NCBI GenBank assembly: GCA_035719045.1
Contig: DASTGO010000086.1
Coordinates: 1-19,740, forward strand
Reading direction: 5' to 3'
DNA length: 19,740 nt
Source: DASTGO01 sp035719045
Lineage (GTDB): Bacteria > Actinomycetota > Actinomycetes > Actinomycetales > Kineosporiaceae
Under the pieces are notes generated by a model that was given only the letters and a program-made list of their open reading frames with translations, did not search any database and had not been told where the DNA came from. Positions 6,535-14,066 of this stretch are shown here, one piece after another; position 1 is the first letter of the stretch, and the number at the start of each line of letters is the position of its first letter. A program made the translations under genes and the position numbers.

Positions 6535-7662
6535 TCAGCGGGGAGGCGCCCCCGGTGGTCGTGGCCGGGGGGCTGAACCCGTGCCGGCGCTGACCACGAC
6601 CCGATTGCGCCCGGCCTGCTTCGCCAGGTAGAGCGCGTGGTCGGCGCTGTCCACGGCGTCCCACACCCGGTCCACGACGGCATCGTCGGGGAGGGGACGG
6701 ACCTCGAGCACTCCGATGCTCGCGGTCACCGGGCTCAGCCGCTGCTCGACTGCCCTCCGCAGCCGCTCGGCCAACTGCTCGGCCCCGCCGGCCGGCACCC
6801 TGGCCAGCAGGAGGAACTCCTCCCCACCGAGCCGGACCACCAGGTCGTCGGCCCGGACGTGCTCGCTGAGCAGTTCGCTGATCCGGCGGAGCAGTTCGTC
6901 ACCGGCGCGGTGACCGAACTTGTCGTTGACCTGCTTGAAGTGGTCGACGTCGACCACGAGGAAGGCCAGCCGATGATCCAGCCGTGCGTGGCCGGCCCAA
7001 CAGGTGTGGACGAACCGCTCGAGGCCCCGGCGGTTGGCCAGTCCGGTGAGGGGGTCGGTCATCTCACCGACCTCCGCCCGGTGCAGGGACTCCCGGGCCG
7101 CATCCCGCAGCCAGCGCATCAGGCCCGTGGTGAGGACCAGGATGAAGCCCTCACCGAGCATGGTGGCGGGGGCGGTGCCCGTGGAGCCGGCGCGCAGCCC
7201 GACCAGGAGCCAGACCGCGACCAGGACGGTCACGGTGTGCACCGCGACCACCGCCCGGCCGGCGCAGAACACGGCCGCGCTCAGGGACGGCAGGATCAGG
7301 ATGAGCTCCATGCTCGTGGTCGCACCGGCCGGTTGGACCAGGGCGATGAACGCCGTGGCCGCGACGTCCACGAGCATCAGGCTGAGCAGGTAGCCGCGTT
7401 CGCCGAGTCGTTCCCGCAGCCGAAGGCTGATGACGCAGGCCACGGCGAGCGGCAGCAGGATCACTCCCCAACTGCCGGTGGTGCGTTCGTGGAAGGCGGT
7501 GGGGTCGATCAGGTGGGCGATCAGGCCCAGGGCGGCGCAGGCCACGGTCATCACGGCGACGTAGCGGGCCCGCACGTCGGCGAGCGCCCGGTCGTCGGTC
7601 AGCCGGACCAGCCACGGGCCGGCGATCCAGGGCCGGCGGTGCGGGCCGCCCTGGCCGGTCAT
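6535..7662 (-). CDS. Membrane-bound diguanylate cyclase (six TM helices + GGDEF domain)
   Basis: A 375-residue protein. The N-terminal half has six predicted membrane helices (about 33-52, 64-81, 91-109, 117-135, 137-155 and 167-185). TDPLTGLANRR (202-212) opens the GGDEF domain. Asp238 in VVDVDHFKQVND is the metal-binding position and the active-site motif is GGEEF (279-283). RADD (270-273) lies five residues before GGEEF and is a complete RxxD product-inhibition site. All residues needed to make c-di-GMP from two GTP are present. There is no EAL domain. The short N-terminal loops suggest sensing inside the membrane, signal unknown. The ATG is preceded by GGGAG with a 4-nt gap. It lies 110 bp downstream of the exporter genes on the same strand, and that gap contains no TANNNT box on the minus strand, so co-transcription is likely. 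Confidence 0.92.
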   Translation of the reverse strand: MTGQGGPHRRPWIAGPWLVRLTDDRALADVRARYVAVMTVACAALGLIAHLIDPTAFHERTTGSWGVILLPLAVACVISLRLRERLGERGYLLSLMLVDVAATAFIALVQPAGATTSMELILILPSLSAAVFCAGRAVVAVHTVTVLVAVWLLVGLRAGSTGTAPATMLGEGFILVLTTGLMRWLRDAARESLHRAEVGEMTDPLTGLANRRGLERFVHTCWAGHARLDHRLAFLVVDVDHFKQVNDKFGHRAGDELLRRISELLSEHVRADDLVVRLGGEEFLLLARVPAGGAEQLAERLRRAVEQRLSPVTASIGVLEVRPLPDDAVVDRVWDAVDSADHALYLAKQAGRNRVVVSAGTGSAPRPRPPGAPPR

Positions 7663-7688
7663 GAGGCTCCCAGCGGTCGGGACGGGCA

Positions 7689-7732
7689 GAGGTCAGGGCC
7701 CGTGCGCCGCGCTGGACCCCGTGCCTGACCTC
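7689..7732. repeat. 9-bp inverted repeat between the exporter and cyclase genes
   Basis: GAGGTCAGG (7689-7697) and its exact complement CCTGACCTC (7724-7732) flank 26 bp. Two direct copies of CCCGTGC (7699-7705 and 7718-7724) lie at or just inside the edges of the spacer. No T-run follows. In a transcript covering both genes it would form a hairpin in the leader of the cyclase gene. It could moderate read-through or mRNA decay, or bind a protein. Confidence 0.45.
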
Positions 7733-7772
7733 ATCGGCAGGTCGGGCGCCCGACTGGAGTCTCTCCCGGGTG

Positions 7773-8558
7773 TCAACGCCGGCGGGTGACCACCCACGAG
7801 GTCCCCAGCCAGCTCGCGACGGTCCAGCCGAGCAGCACCAGGTACGAGGTGCCCACATCGTGTACCAGCCCGTCACTCAGCCCGGCCCGCACGACCACTG
7901 CCATGTGGTAGAGCGGCAGCACCTGGTGGGCGTCGGCCAGCCAGTCGGGCAACTGTGACAGCGGGAAGGAGATCGGCGAGAACAGCAGCACCACGAACAC
8001 CAGCACGTTGGTGATGAGGTTGACCACGAGCGGGTTGCCGATCAGGTGCGCCATGGCCAGGCCGACCGAACTGCTCATCAGGGCGGTGAGCAGCACTGCC
8101 GGAACGACCGACGGTGAGACCGCCAGCTCGATCCCGTACCGCCAGCCGGCCAGGACCAGGGTGATGACGAGGCCGGGCAGGGCGCTCAGGGTGGCGACCG
8201 TCAGCGTCGAGGCGACCCCGGCGGACCGCGGGATGGGCAGCGACCAGACGAAGTCGAAGGTGCCGGCGGTCCGCTGCTGGCTGATCAGCCCCGGCAGCAT
8301 GACCAGCCCGACCGGGATCAGGGCGGCCGTGGGTGCCCCGGTGACCAGGAACTGCACCGCCCGGGCGGGCAGGTGCGGGATGTAGAAGCCGTAGATCACC
8401 GCCGTCCCGGAGCCGAGCAGCACCTGCAGGATCACGGACATGGGCAGCCAGACCCGCTGGCTGGACAGGTCGAAGCGGAGCATCAGCAGATAGGCGCGCC
8501 ACCAGCCCCGGGGCGTGGTCCGGGTGCGGCCGGCCGGTGCGGCGACGGTGAGGCTCAT
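7773..8558 (-). CDS. ABC-2 type permease subunit (second permease)
   Basis: A 261-residue polytopic protein with about six membrane helices. The N-terminal cytoplasmic segment runs GWWRAYLLMLRFDLSSQRVWLP, then helices, an inner QQRTAGTFDFVWSLPIPRS loop and the family-typical FSPISFPLSQLPDWLADAHQVLPLYHM near the C-terminus. The latter corresponds to the conserved P-x-LP-x-W...LP segment of ABC-2 exporters. It is homologous to but distinct from the permease encoded just upstream, so the channel is probably a heterodimer. GGGGAGG lies 5 nt before the ATG. The start overlaps the stop of the preceding gene as ATGA (8558-8555), so the two are coupled. Substrate unknown. Confidence 0.88.
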   Translation of the reverse strand: MSLTVAAPAGRTRTTPRGWWRAYLLMLRFDLSSQRVWLPMSVILQVLLGSGTAVIYGFYIPHLPARAVQFLVTGAPTAALIPVGLVMLPGLISQQRTAGTFDFVWSLPIPRSAGVASTLTVATLSALPGLVITLVLAGWRYGIELAVSPSVVPAVLLTALMSSSVGLAMAHLIGNPLVVNLITNVLVFVVLLFSPISFPLSQLPDWLADAHQVLPLYHMAVVVRAGLSDGLVHDVGTSYLVLLGWTVASWLGTSWVVTRRR

Positions 8559-9364
8559 CCCCGCCTCCCCAGGGCCCGGACGGCGAGCAGCACGCAGGCC
8601 GCCGACCAGGCGGAGAGGACGGCGTAGGCGCGCGGGACGCCCTCGACCGGGGCGTCCGACAGTGCGGACCGCATCACCACCGCCATCGACTCGAAGGGGA
8701 GCACATGGTTGACCGCGGCCAGCCAGCCCGGCAGCTGCTCCGCCGGGAAAGCCACCGGGGAGAACCCGATCGCGACGAAGTTGAGCACCTGGGTGAGCAT
8801 CATCGTGACCATCGGCTGGCTGACGACGTGGGCCAGCACCGCCCCGATGGCGGTGGCGGTCAGTGCGACCAGCAACACCGCGGGCAGCAGGCCGGCGGAC
8901 GGATGCGGTGCGAAGCCGTAGCGCAGGTGGGCGGCCAGCAGGGTGGCGGCCATCGCGGGAATCCCGGCGGCCAGGGTCACCGTGAGCCAGGCGCCCAGGC
9001 CGACCCCGCGCGGGACCGGCAGCGAGCGGGTGAAGTCGTAGGTGTCGGCGATCCGCTGCTGACCGACCACCTGCGGCAGCAGCACCAGGCCGAGCAGGTA
9101 GAGGTTGATCACCGGGACCCCGGTGGACACGTAGAGCACGGACACCGGCGGGAGCGGCCCGGGCGTGAAGATGCCGAAGCCGAGGACCAGTCCGACGCCG
9201 GCGAGGACCTGGACAGCGACGATCACCGGCAGGAACAGCCGCAGGTTGGCCAGCTCCCAGCGCGCCGTCACCAGGTAGGCGTCGAGCCAGTAGCGCGGTC
9301 CTGAGCGGACCGTGGTGGGCAGGTCGGCGACGGTGCGGTCGGCGAGCGAGGGGGCGGTGACCAC
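8555..9364 (-). CDS. ABC-2 type permease subunit (first permease)
   Basis: A 269-residue protein with about six membrane helices and the same layout as the following permease. It has an N-terminal YWLDAYLVTARWELANLRLF amphipathic segment, the loop GQQRIADTYDFTRSLPVPRG and FSPVAFPAEQLPGWLAAVNHVLPFESM toward the end. The matching loops show that the two permeases arose by duplication. Start is GTG at 9364, 1 bp after the ATPase stop, with AGGAG (9376-9372) 7 nt upstream. It forms the membrane part of an exporter with the neighbouring ATPase. Lipid, peptide or antibiotic are all possible substrates. Confidence 0.88.
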   Translation of the reverse strand: MVTAPSLADRTVADLPTTVRSGPRYWLDAYLVTARWELANLRLFLPVIVAVQVLAGVGLVLGFGIFTPGPLPPVSVLYVSTGVPVINLYLLGLVLLPQVVGQQRIADTYDFTRSLPVPRGVGLGAWLTVTLAAGIPAMAATLLAAHLRYGFAPHPSAGLLPAVLLVALTATAIGAVLAHVVSQPMVTMMLTQVLNFVAIGFSPVAFPAEQLPGWLAAVNHVLPFESMAVVMRSALSDAPVEGVPRAYAVLSAWSAACVLLAVRALGRRG

Positions 9365-9365
9365 G

Positions 9366-10346
9366 TCAGCGCTCCTGTGCGGCGAGTTCGGCGGCGGCGT
9401 GACCGGTGAGCCGGATGTAGGCGTCCTCGAGGGTGGTGGCGCCGAGTCCGAACTCCTCGGCCGTGCCGGCCTCCACCAGGGCCTGCGCCCAGGCGATCGC
9501 CTCCCCGGCGCGGTCCGTGGTGATCGTCGTGATCAGGGTGTTCCCGCTGCGCACCTGCTGCTGTGCGAACGCCGGGGGAGCGGGCTCGGGCTCGTCCGGG
9601 CGCAGCATCACCTGCAGCCGCAACTGTTCGCGGGTGTCGGCCTTCAGGGCGGGCGGGGTGCCCTCGGCGAGCAGCCGGCCCTGGTCGATGATGGCCAGCC
9701 GGTCCACGGCCTTCTCGGCCTCCAGCACGTTGTGGGTCACCAGCACGACCGCGCTGCCGTCATCGGCCAGCCGGCGGACCTGCTGCCAGAGCAGCCGCCG
9801 GCGCAGCGGGTCGACGTCGTTGGTCGGCTCGTCGAGGATCACCACCCGGCCCGGATGCACCGCCACCATCGCGAAGCCGACCAGCCGCCGGACCCCGCCG
9901 GACAGCCGCGATCCCGTGGCCCGTCGCCACTCGCCCAGGTCCAGCGCCTCGATCAGCTCGTCGGTGCGGGCCCGGACCTGCGGGCGTCCACCTCCCCGGA
10001 CGAGCCCCCCGAGCTCGATCGCCTCCGCGGCGCGCAGCGAGTCGATCGGCATCTGGGCCTGTGGCAGGTAGCTGCACAGCTGCCGGGCCACCCCGGGGGA
10101 GGTGACCAGGTCGTGCGGGCCGAGGCGGATCCGGCCCGAGGTCGGCTGCAGCAGCCCGATCACCTGCTTGACCAGGGTGGACTTGCCTGCGCCGTTGGGG
10201 CCGAGCAGTCCGTAGACCTCCCCGGGCTCCACCCGCAGGCTGATCCCGTCATTGGCCACCGCGCCGCGGCGGTAGACCTTGTGCAGGTCGGTGATCTCGA
10301 GGGCCCAGTCGGGACCCGCCGGGGCCGGGCCGGTGGGGACGCTCAC
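9366..10346 (-). CDS. ABC-2 exporter ATP-binding protein
   Basis: A 326-residue ATPase if it starts at GTG 10346; the frame stays open to an ATG at 10400 (344 residues). Numbering from 10346: Walker A GPNGAGKST (49-57), Q-loop Gln96 in LPQAQM, signature LSGGV (148-152, Val for the usual Gln), Walker B VVILDE with Glu173, D-loop region NDVDP and H-loop His205 (VTHN). The C-terminal extension of about 100 residues is typical of drug/antibiotic-type ABC-2 ATPases. It powers the two permeases encoded right after it. The shorter start is preferred because a TTGACA-N17-AAGGGT promoter (10410-10382) would place the transcript start near 10375, downstream of the ATG. GGAAA precedes the GTG at about 9 nt, while the ATG has no Shine-Dalgarno sequence. 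Confidence 0.88.
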   Translation of the reverse strand: MSVPTGPAPAGPDWALEITDLHKVYRRGAVANDGISLRVEPGEVYGLLGPNGAGKSTLVKQVIGLLQPTSGRIRLGPHDLVTSPGVARQLCSYLPQAQMPIDSLRAAEAIELGGLVRGGGRPQVRARTDELIEALDLGEWRRATGSRLSGGVRRLVGFAMVAVHPGRVVILDEPTNDVDPLRRRLLWQQVRRLADDGSAVVLVTHNVLEAEKAVDRLAIIDQGRLLAEGTPPALKADTREQLRLQVMLRPDEPEPAPPAFAQQQVRSGNTLITTITTDRAGEAIAWAQALVEAGTAEEFGLGATTLEDAYIRLTGHAAAELAAQER

Positions 10347-10381
10347 GGGAGCGTTTCCATGTCGTCGTGGTCCACGGGCCA

Positions 10382-10410
10382 ACCCTTCCCCCGGCCTCAT
10401 GAAATGTCAA
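10382..10410 (-). promoter_or_regulatory. Candidate promoter of the ABC exporter operon
   Basis: On the minus strand, a perfect TTGACA (10410-10405) is followed after 17 bp by AAGGGT (10387-10382), which keeps the A and T of TANNNT. The predicted start is near 10375, about 29 nt before the GTG at 10346. It overlaps the alternative ATG start at 10400 and argues against it. Confidence 0.45.
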
Positions 10411-10535
10411 GATCGGGTTTCCACAACGAGAGGATCGGCTTGCTCATCTGGTACTTCCGGTCGTACGGCTCGGCGCTGCCTGCGGGTCACCGGCGCAATG
10501 GGGACAGCGGGGCCGAACGGGTGAGGCGTGAGGGC

Positions 10536-10541
10536 TAGGGT
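10536..10541 (+). promoter_or_regulatory. Candidate -10 box for the malic enzyme gene
   Basis: TAGGGT fits TANNNT and lies about 80 bp upstream of the ATG at 10623. No good -35 hexamer stands at the expected distance. The 10411-10622 gap otherwise holds only the divergent exporter promoter at its left edge and the ribosome binding site GGAGGG at 10614-10619. Confidence 0.25.
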
Positions 10542-10622
10542 GGGCCCGTCGAACCGGCCACCGTCCGGCCCCCGGGTCCGGACCGTCCACCGGTCCCCAC
10601 CGTTCACGGTCCTGGAGGGCAG

Positions 10623-12005
10623 ATGCCTGCGCCGAGCCCCGGTTACTCCATCACGTTGCGTGTCGAGGCCCCGACCACCTCGGGTGCCACGGCCGAGTTG
10701 TCCGCCGCCGTCGGAAAGGCGGGCGGCGTGCTGACTGCCCTCGACGTGGTCGAGTCGCGCTATGACGGGATCGTCGTCGACGTCACCTGCAACGCGTCCG
10801 ACGCCGACCACGCCGACGCGATCACCGAGGCCGTGGCCGATCTGCCGAAGGTGCGGGTGCGCAAGGTCAGCGATCGCACCTTCCTGATGCACCTCGGCGG
10901 CAAGCTGGAGGTGGTCTCGAAGGTGCAGTTGCGGCACCGTGACGACCTCTCCCGCGCGTACACCCCCGGCGTGGCCCGGGTCTGCCAGGCCATCGCCGCC
11001 AACCCGGAGGACGCCCGCAGGCTGACCATCAAGCGCAACACGGTCGCGGTCGTCACCGACGGCTCCGCCGTGCTCGGGCTGGGCAACCTCGGCCCGGCGG
11101 CGGCGCTGCCGGTGATGGAGGGCAAGGCCGCACTGTTCAAGCGGTTCGCCGACGTGGACGCCTGGCCGGTGTGCCTGGACACCCAGGACACCGACGAGAT
11201 CGTCCGGATCGTGCAGGCGATCGCCCCGGTCTACGGCGGGATCAACCTGGAGGACATCGCCGCCCCGCGCTGCTTCGAGATCGAGGCCCGGCTGCGGGAC
11301 CTGCTGGACATCCCCGTCTTCCACGACGACCAGCACGGTACGGCGATCGTCGTGCTCGCGGCGCTGACCAATGCGCTGCGGGTGGTGGGCAAGTCGCTGG
11401 ACCAGGTGCGGATCGTCGTCTCGGGCGCGGGGGCGGCCGGCCAGGCGATCATCCGGCTGCTGCTGGGCCAGGGCGCCAGCGACGTGATCGCCTTCGACAG
11501 CCGGGGCGCGGTGCACGGCGGCCGGGTCGGCCTGGACCCCTTCAAGTCATGGATCGCGGCCAACACCAACGCCGCCGGCTTCACCGGGACCCTGCAGGAG
11601 GGCCTCGCCGGTGCCGACGTCTTCATCGGTGTGTCCGCCCCGAACCTGCTCACCGGCGCCGATGTCGCGACCATGAACGAGAACGGGATCGTGCTCGCCC
11701 TGGCCAACCCCGACCCCGAGGTGGACCCGCTGGAGGCGCAGCAGCATGTGGCCGTGGTCGGCACCGGCCGCAGCGACTTCCCGAACCAGATCAACAACGT
11801 GCTGGCCTTCCCCGGGTTCTTCCGCGGGCTGCTCGACGCCGGTGCGCGGGACATCACCGACGCGATGATGGTGGCCGCGGCGACCGCGATCGCCGATGTG
11901 GTCAGGCCCGACGAGCTCAACGCCAACTACGTCGTGCCCAGCGTCTTCGACCCCACCGTCGCGCCCGCCGTGGCGGCCGCGGTGAAGGCGGCGGCGCACG
12001 GGTAG
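10623..12005 (+). CDS. NAD(P)-dependent malic enzyme with N-terminal ACT domain
   Basis: A 460-residue protein. Residues about 7-83 have the beta-alpha-beta pattern of an ACT regulatory domain. The malic enzyme body follows: SRAYTPGVA with the catalytic Tyr113, GKAALFKRFADVDA with the catalytic Lys168, NLEDIAAPRCFEIE with metal ligands Glu210/Asp211, and FHDDQHGTA with Asp235/Asp236. The Rossmann motif is GAGAAG (268-273). The enzyme decarboxylates malate to pyruvate in the cytoplasm. The small prokaryotic form lacks the phosphotransacetylase extension. NAD or NADP preference cannot be decided by eye. The ACT domain implies control by a small ligand such as an amino acid. GGAGGG lies just before the ATG. 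It is the first gene of a plus-strand series, 15 bp before the membrane protein gene. Confidence 0.95.
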   Translation: MPAPSPGYSITLRVEAPTTSGATAELSAAVGKAGGVLTALDVVESRYDGIVVDVTCNASDADHADAITEAVADLPKVRVRKVSDRTFLMHLGGKLEVVSKVQLRHRDDLSRAYTPGVARVCQAIAANPEDARRLTIKRNTVAVVTDGSAVLGLGNLGPAAALPVMEGKAALFKRFADVDAWPVCLDTQDTDEIVRIVQAIAPVYGGINLEDIAAPRCFEIEARLRDLLDIPVFHDDQHGTAIVVLAALTNALRVVGKSLDQVRIVVSGAGAAGQAIIRLLLGQGASDVIAFDSRGAVHGGRVGLDPFKSWIAANTNAAGFTGTLQEGLAGADVFIGVSAPNLLTGADVATMNENGIVLALANPDPEVDPLEAQQHVAVVGTGRSDFPNQINNVLAFPGFFRGLLDAGARDITDAMMVAAATAIADVVRPDELNANYVVPSVFDPTVAPAVAAAVKAAAHG

Positions 12006-12020
12006 CCGGCCCGGCCCCCG

Positions 12021-14000
12021 GTGATCACCCAGGCGCCGGCCCTGCGCAGGCCGGTGCGGGCGGCACTCGCGGGAGCGGCCGCGGCAGTGGTGGTCCTGCT
12101 GTTGCGCCGGGAGGGGTTGCTGGCGGGCACACCGGCGCTCGCCCTGGCGGCCGTCGGTGTGCTGGCCGTGCCCACCTCGGCGCAGCTGTCCCGGCGGATC
12201 CTGTGGGCGGGGTGCCTGCTGGCCGGCTGGCTTCCCGTGCTGTGGTGGTGGCCGTTGCCGACGGCTGGGCTTGGCCGGGTGAGCTGGCTGCTGGCCGGGC
12301 TGGCCGGGGGGCTGGCGGCCTGGGTGGCGGCCGGGCCGGTCCGGCCTCGGGTCGCCCGGCTGCGGCCGGGTATCGCCGCCGCGGATCTGGCCGGTCCCGC
12401 GACGGCACTGCTCGGGGCCTGGGTGCTGCAGGCCTGGTTGACGGTGTCGACGCCGGTCCAGGCGCTGGCCGTGCAGGCGGTGGCCCGCGACGGCGGTCCC
12501 CACTTCGCGATAGCCCTGGCGGTCCGGCGCGGCGGGGCTGCGGTCGCGGCCCTGCCTGATGCCCCGGACGGCTCGGCCTGGTTCGGCGCGGCGTACCCAC
12601 AGCCCTTTCACCTGCTCGTGACCGCGATCTGCGAGGTCGTCTGGGGCCCGGTCGCGGGGAGCCCGGTGCAGGAACTGGTCCGCGAGACCCGGGCGGTGGC
12701 TCTGCTGCTGTGTGCCGGAGCGGGGGTGGTCGCGGCGGGGATCGTCTCCCTGCCGGTGCTGCGACGGCGGCCGGCGCCGGGGCTGGCGGCCGCCGGGGTC
12801 GCGGCGGGCTCCCTGCTGTTCGGGCCCGGGGCGCAGGCAGTGTGGCGCGGGCACTGGCCGTTCCTGCTCACCGTGATGGCGGGCATCGCGGACGTGCTGG
12901 CGGGACTGCAGGCCGGACCGCGGATCAGGCCGTTGCCGGTGGCGGCGGTCGGCGCAGCGGTGGTCGCGGTCGCCCACGGGTGGGGTCTGCTCGGCGCCGT
13001 CGCCGTCCCCGCGGCTGCGCTCGCGCTGCTGCCGGCGTCGCGGCGGCGGTGGCGGATGCCGCGGGCCACCGCCGCGGTCTGCCTGGTGATCGCCCTGGCC
13101 GCCGTGCTCGCCGCCCTGGACGTGCTGCGCTGGCTGAAGCCCGAGGACTCCGGCGCCCTGGCGTCGTCGCTGGGATGGGTGCAGGTCGAGCCCCCACCGG
13201 TGCTGGCCCTGGTGTTCGGGGGTGGCGTGGTGGCTGCGGCGGTCCTGCGGTACCGGTCCCGACCGCCGGCCCCCCGAGTCGGTGGGAGCCTGCTGGGGCC
13301 GAGACTGTTCTGGGCGGGCGCGGTCCCCGTGACCGGGACGGCGGCGGTGGCCGTCCTGCTCGCCCTGGAGATCCGCAGCACCGGATCCGTGGGCTACTAC
13401 GGCGCGAAGCTGCTGGCCGGGGTGTTCCTGGTGACCGTCCCGGTGGTCGCCGTCCAGGTCGCCCACCTGACGGCGGACCTGGTTCCGGCGGGTGCCATCA
13501 GGGGGCGGACGGGGCCGGCCGGTGCACTGCCGCGGCGGCTGGCAGGTCCGGTGGCGGCGCTGGCGGCGGGTGTGGCCGCGGTGACCGGCTGCGCGGCGGT
13601 GGGTGGTGGAACCGCGGGACGTGACCAGTGGCTGGCTCGCCGGGATCATCCGGGGGGCCAGGCCGCCGACCTGCTGCGGGCTGCCCGGGTGCAGGACGGC
13701 AGGCCTTTCGGGACGGTGCTCTACCTGCCGGCGGGGCGGAACGCGAGCGGGGTGTACTTCAGCGACGGCTGGTTCACGGCGGTCACCGGCACGGCCAGCA
13801 GCCGCCGGGTGGGGCTGCCTGCGGGGCCCGACCCGGCCGCCTGGTCCGACCCGGGCCGGGTCGGCGGGGAGGTGGCCCAATACCTGCGGGCCGACCCGTC
13901 CCGGGAGGTGGTGACCACCCCGCAGGGGCTGGACCGGCTGCGCCGGGCCGTCGGCGACCCGTCCTTGGCGGCCCGGGTGGTGACCTGGCCGGACGCCTGA
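12021..14000 (+). CDS. Polytopic membrane protein, GT-C glycosyltransferase-like
   Basis: A 659-residue protein with roughly 12 hydrophobic helices from residue 10 to about 540, and a soluble C-terminal part of about 120 residues, probably outside the membrane. The first large loop holds ARDGGPHFAIALAVRRGG (Asp157, His161) and YPQPFH (192-197). A DGGxHF-like acidic/His motif followed by YPxxFH is typical, as I recall, of DUF6541-type GT-C proteins, which transfer sugars from polyprenyl-phosphate donors on the outer membrane face. The assignment is by motif layout only. The start is a GTG with no clear Shine-Dalgarno sequence, 15 bp after the malic enzyme stop, so read-through and coupling are likely. 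A later GTG at residue 12 is possible. It may act in cell-wall or polysaccharide assembly. Confidence 0.7.
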   Translation: MITQAPALRRPVRAALAGAAAAVVVLLLRREGLLAGTPALALAAVGVLAVPTSAQLSRRILWAGCLLAGWLPVLWWWPLPTAGLGRVSWLLAGLAGGLAAWVAAGPVRPRVARLRPGIAAADLAGPATALLGAWVLQAWLTVSTPVQALAVQAVARDGGPHFAIALAVRRGGAAVAALPDAPDGSAWFGAAYPQPFHLLVTAICEVVWGPVAGSPVQELVRETRAVALLLCAGAGVVAAGIVSLPVLRRRPAPGLAAAGVAAGSLLFGPGAQAVWRGHWPFLLTVMAGIADVLAGLQAGPRIRPLPVAAVGAAVVAVAHGWGLLGAVAVPAAALALLPASRRRWRMPRATAAVCLVIALAAVLAALDVLRWLKPEDSGALASSLGWVQVEPPPVLALVFGGGVVAAAVLRYRSRPPAPRVGGSLLGPRLFWAGAVPVTGTAAVAVLLALEIRSTGSVGYYGAKLLAGVFLVTVPVVAVQVAHLTADLVPAGAIRGRTGPAGALPRRLAGPVAALAAGVAAVTGCAAVGGGTAGRDQWLARRDHPGGQAADLLRAARVQDGRPFGTVLYLPAGRNASGVYFSDGWFTAVTGTASSRRVGLPAGPDPAAWSDPGRVGGEVAQYLRADPSREVVTTPQGLDRLRRAVGDPSLAARVVTWPDA

Positions 14001-14054
14001 CGGGACGCATGATCCGACACCTGTTCGCCACCGGGGCACCGCTGGAGCAGGCCG

Positions 14055-14060
14055 TAGGGT
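14055..14060 (+). promoter_or_regulatory. -10 box of a probable leaderless promoter
   Basis: TAGGGT ends 6 nt before the ATG at 14067, which places the transcription start at or within a base of the A of ATG. No Shine-Dalgarno sequence precedes this start. Leaderless mRNAs of this geometry are common in actinobacteria. A -35 hexamer is not evident. Confidence 0.5.
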
Positions 14061-14066
14061 CGGCCC

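Noticed and set aside
5705..6664. A 319-codon minus-strand frame, and shorter plus-strand frames (5900-6328, 6198-6593), in the gap after cvnD
   Set aside because: The products are Arg/Pro/Gly-rich and lack a ribosome binding site. The minus-strand frame overlaps the cyclase gene out of register.
6637..7728. A 363-codon plus-strand frame opposite the diguanylate cyclase
   Set aside because: It is a shadow of the GGDEF gene. The minus strand carries TM helices, GGEEF and RxxD; the plus-strand product is Gly/Gln/His/Asp-rich with no motif.
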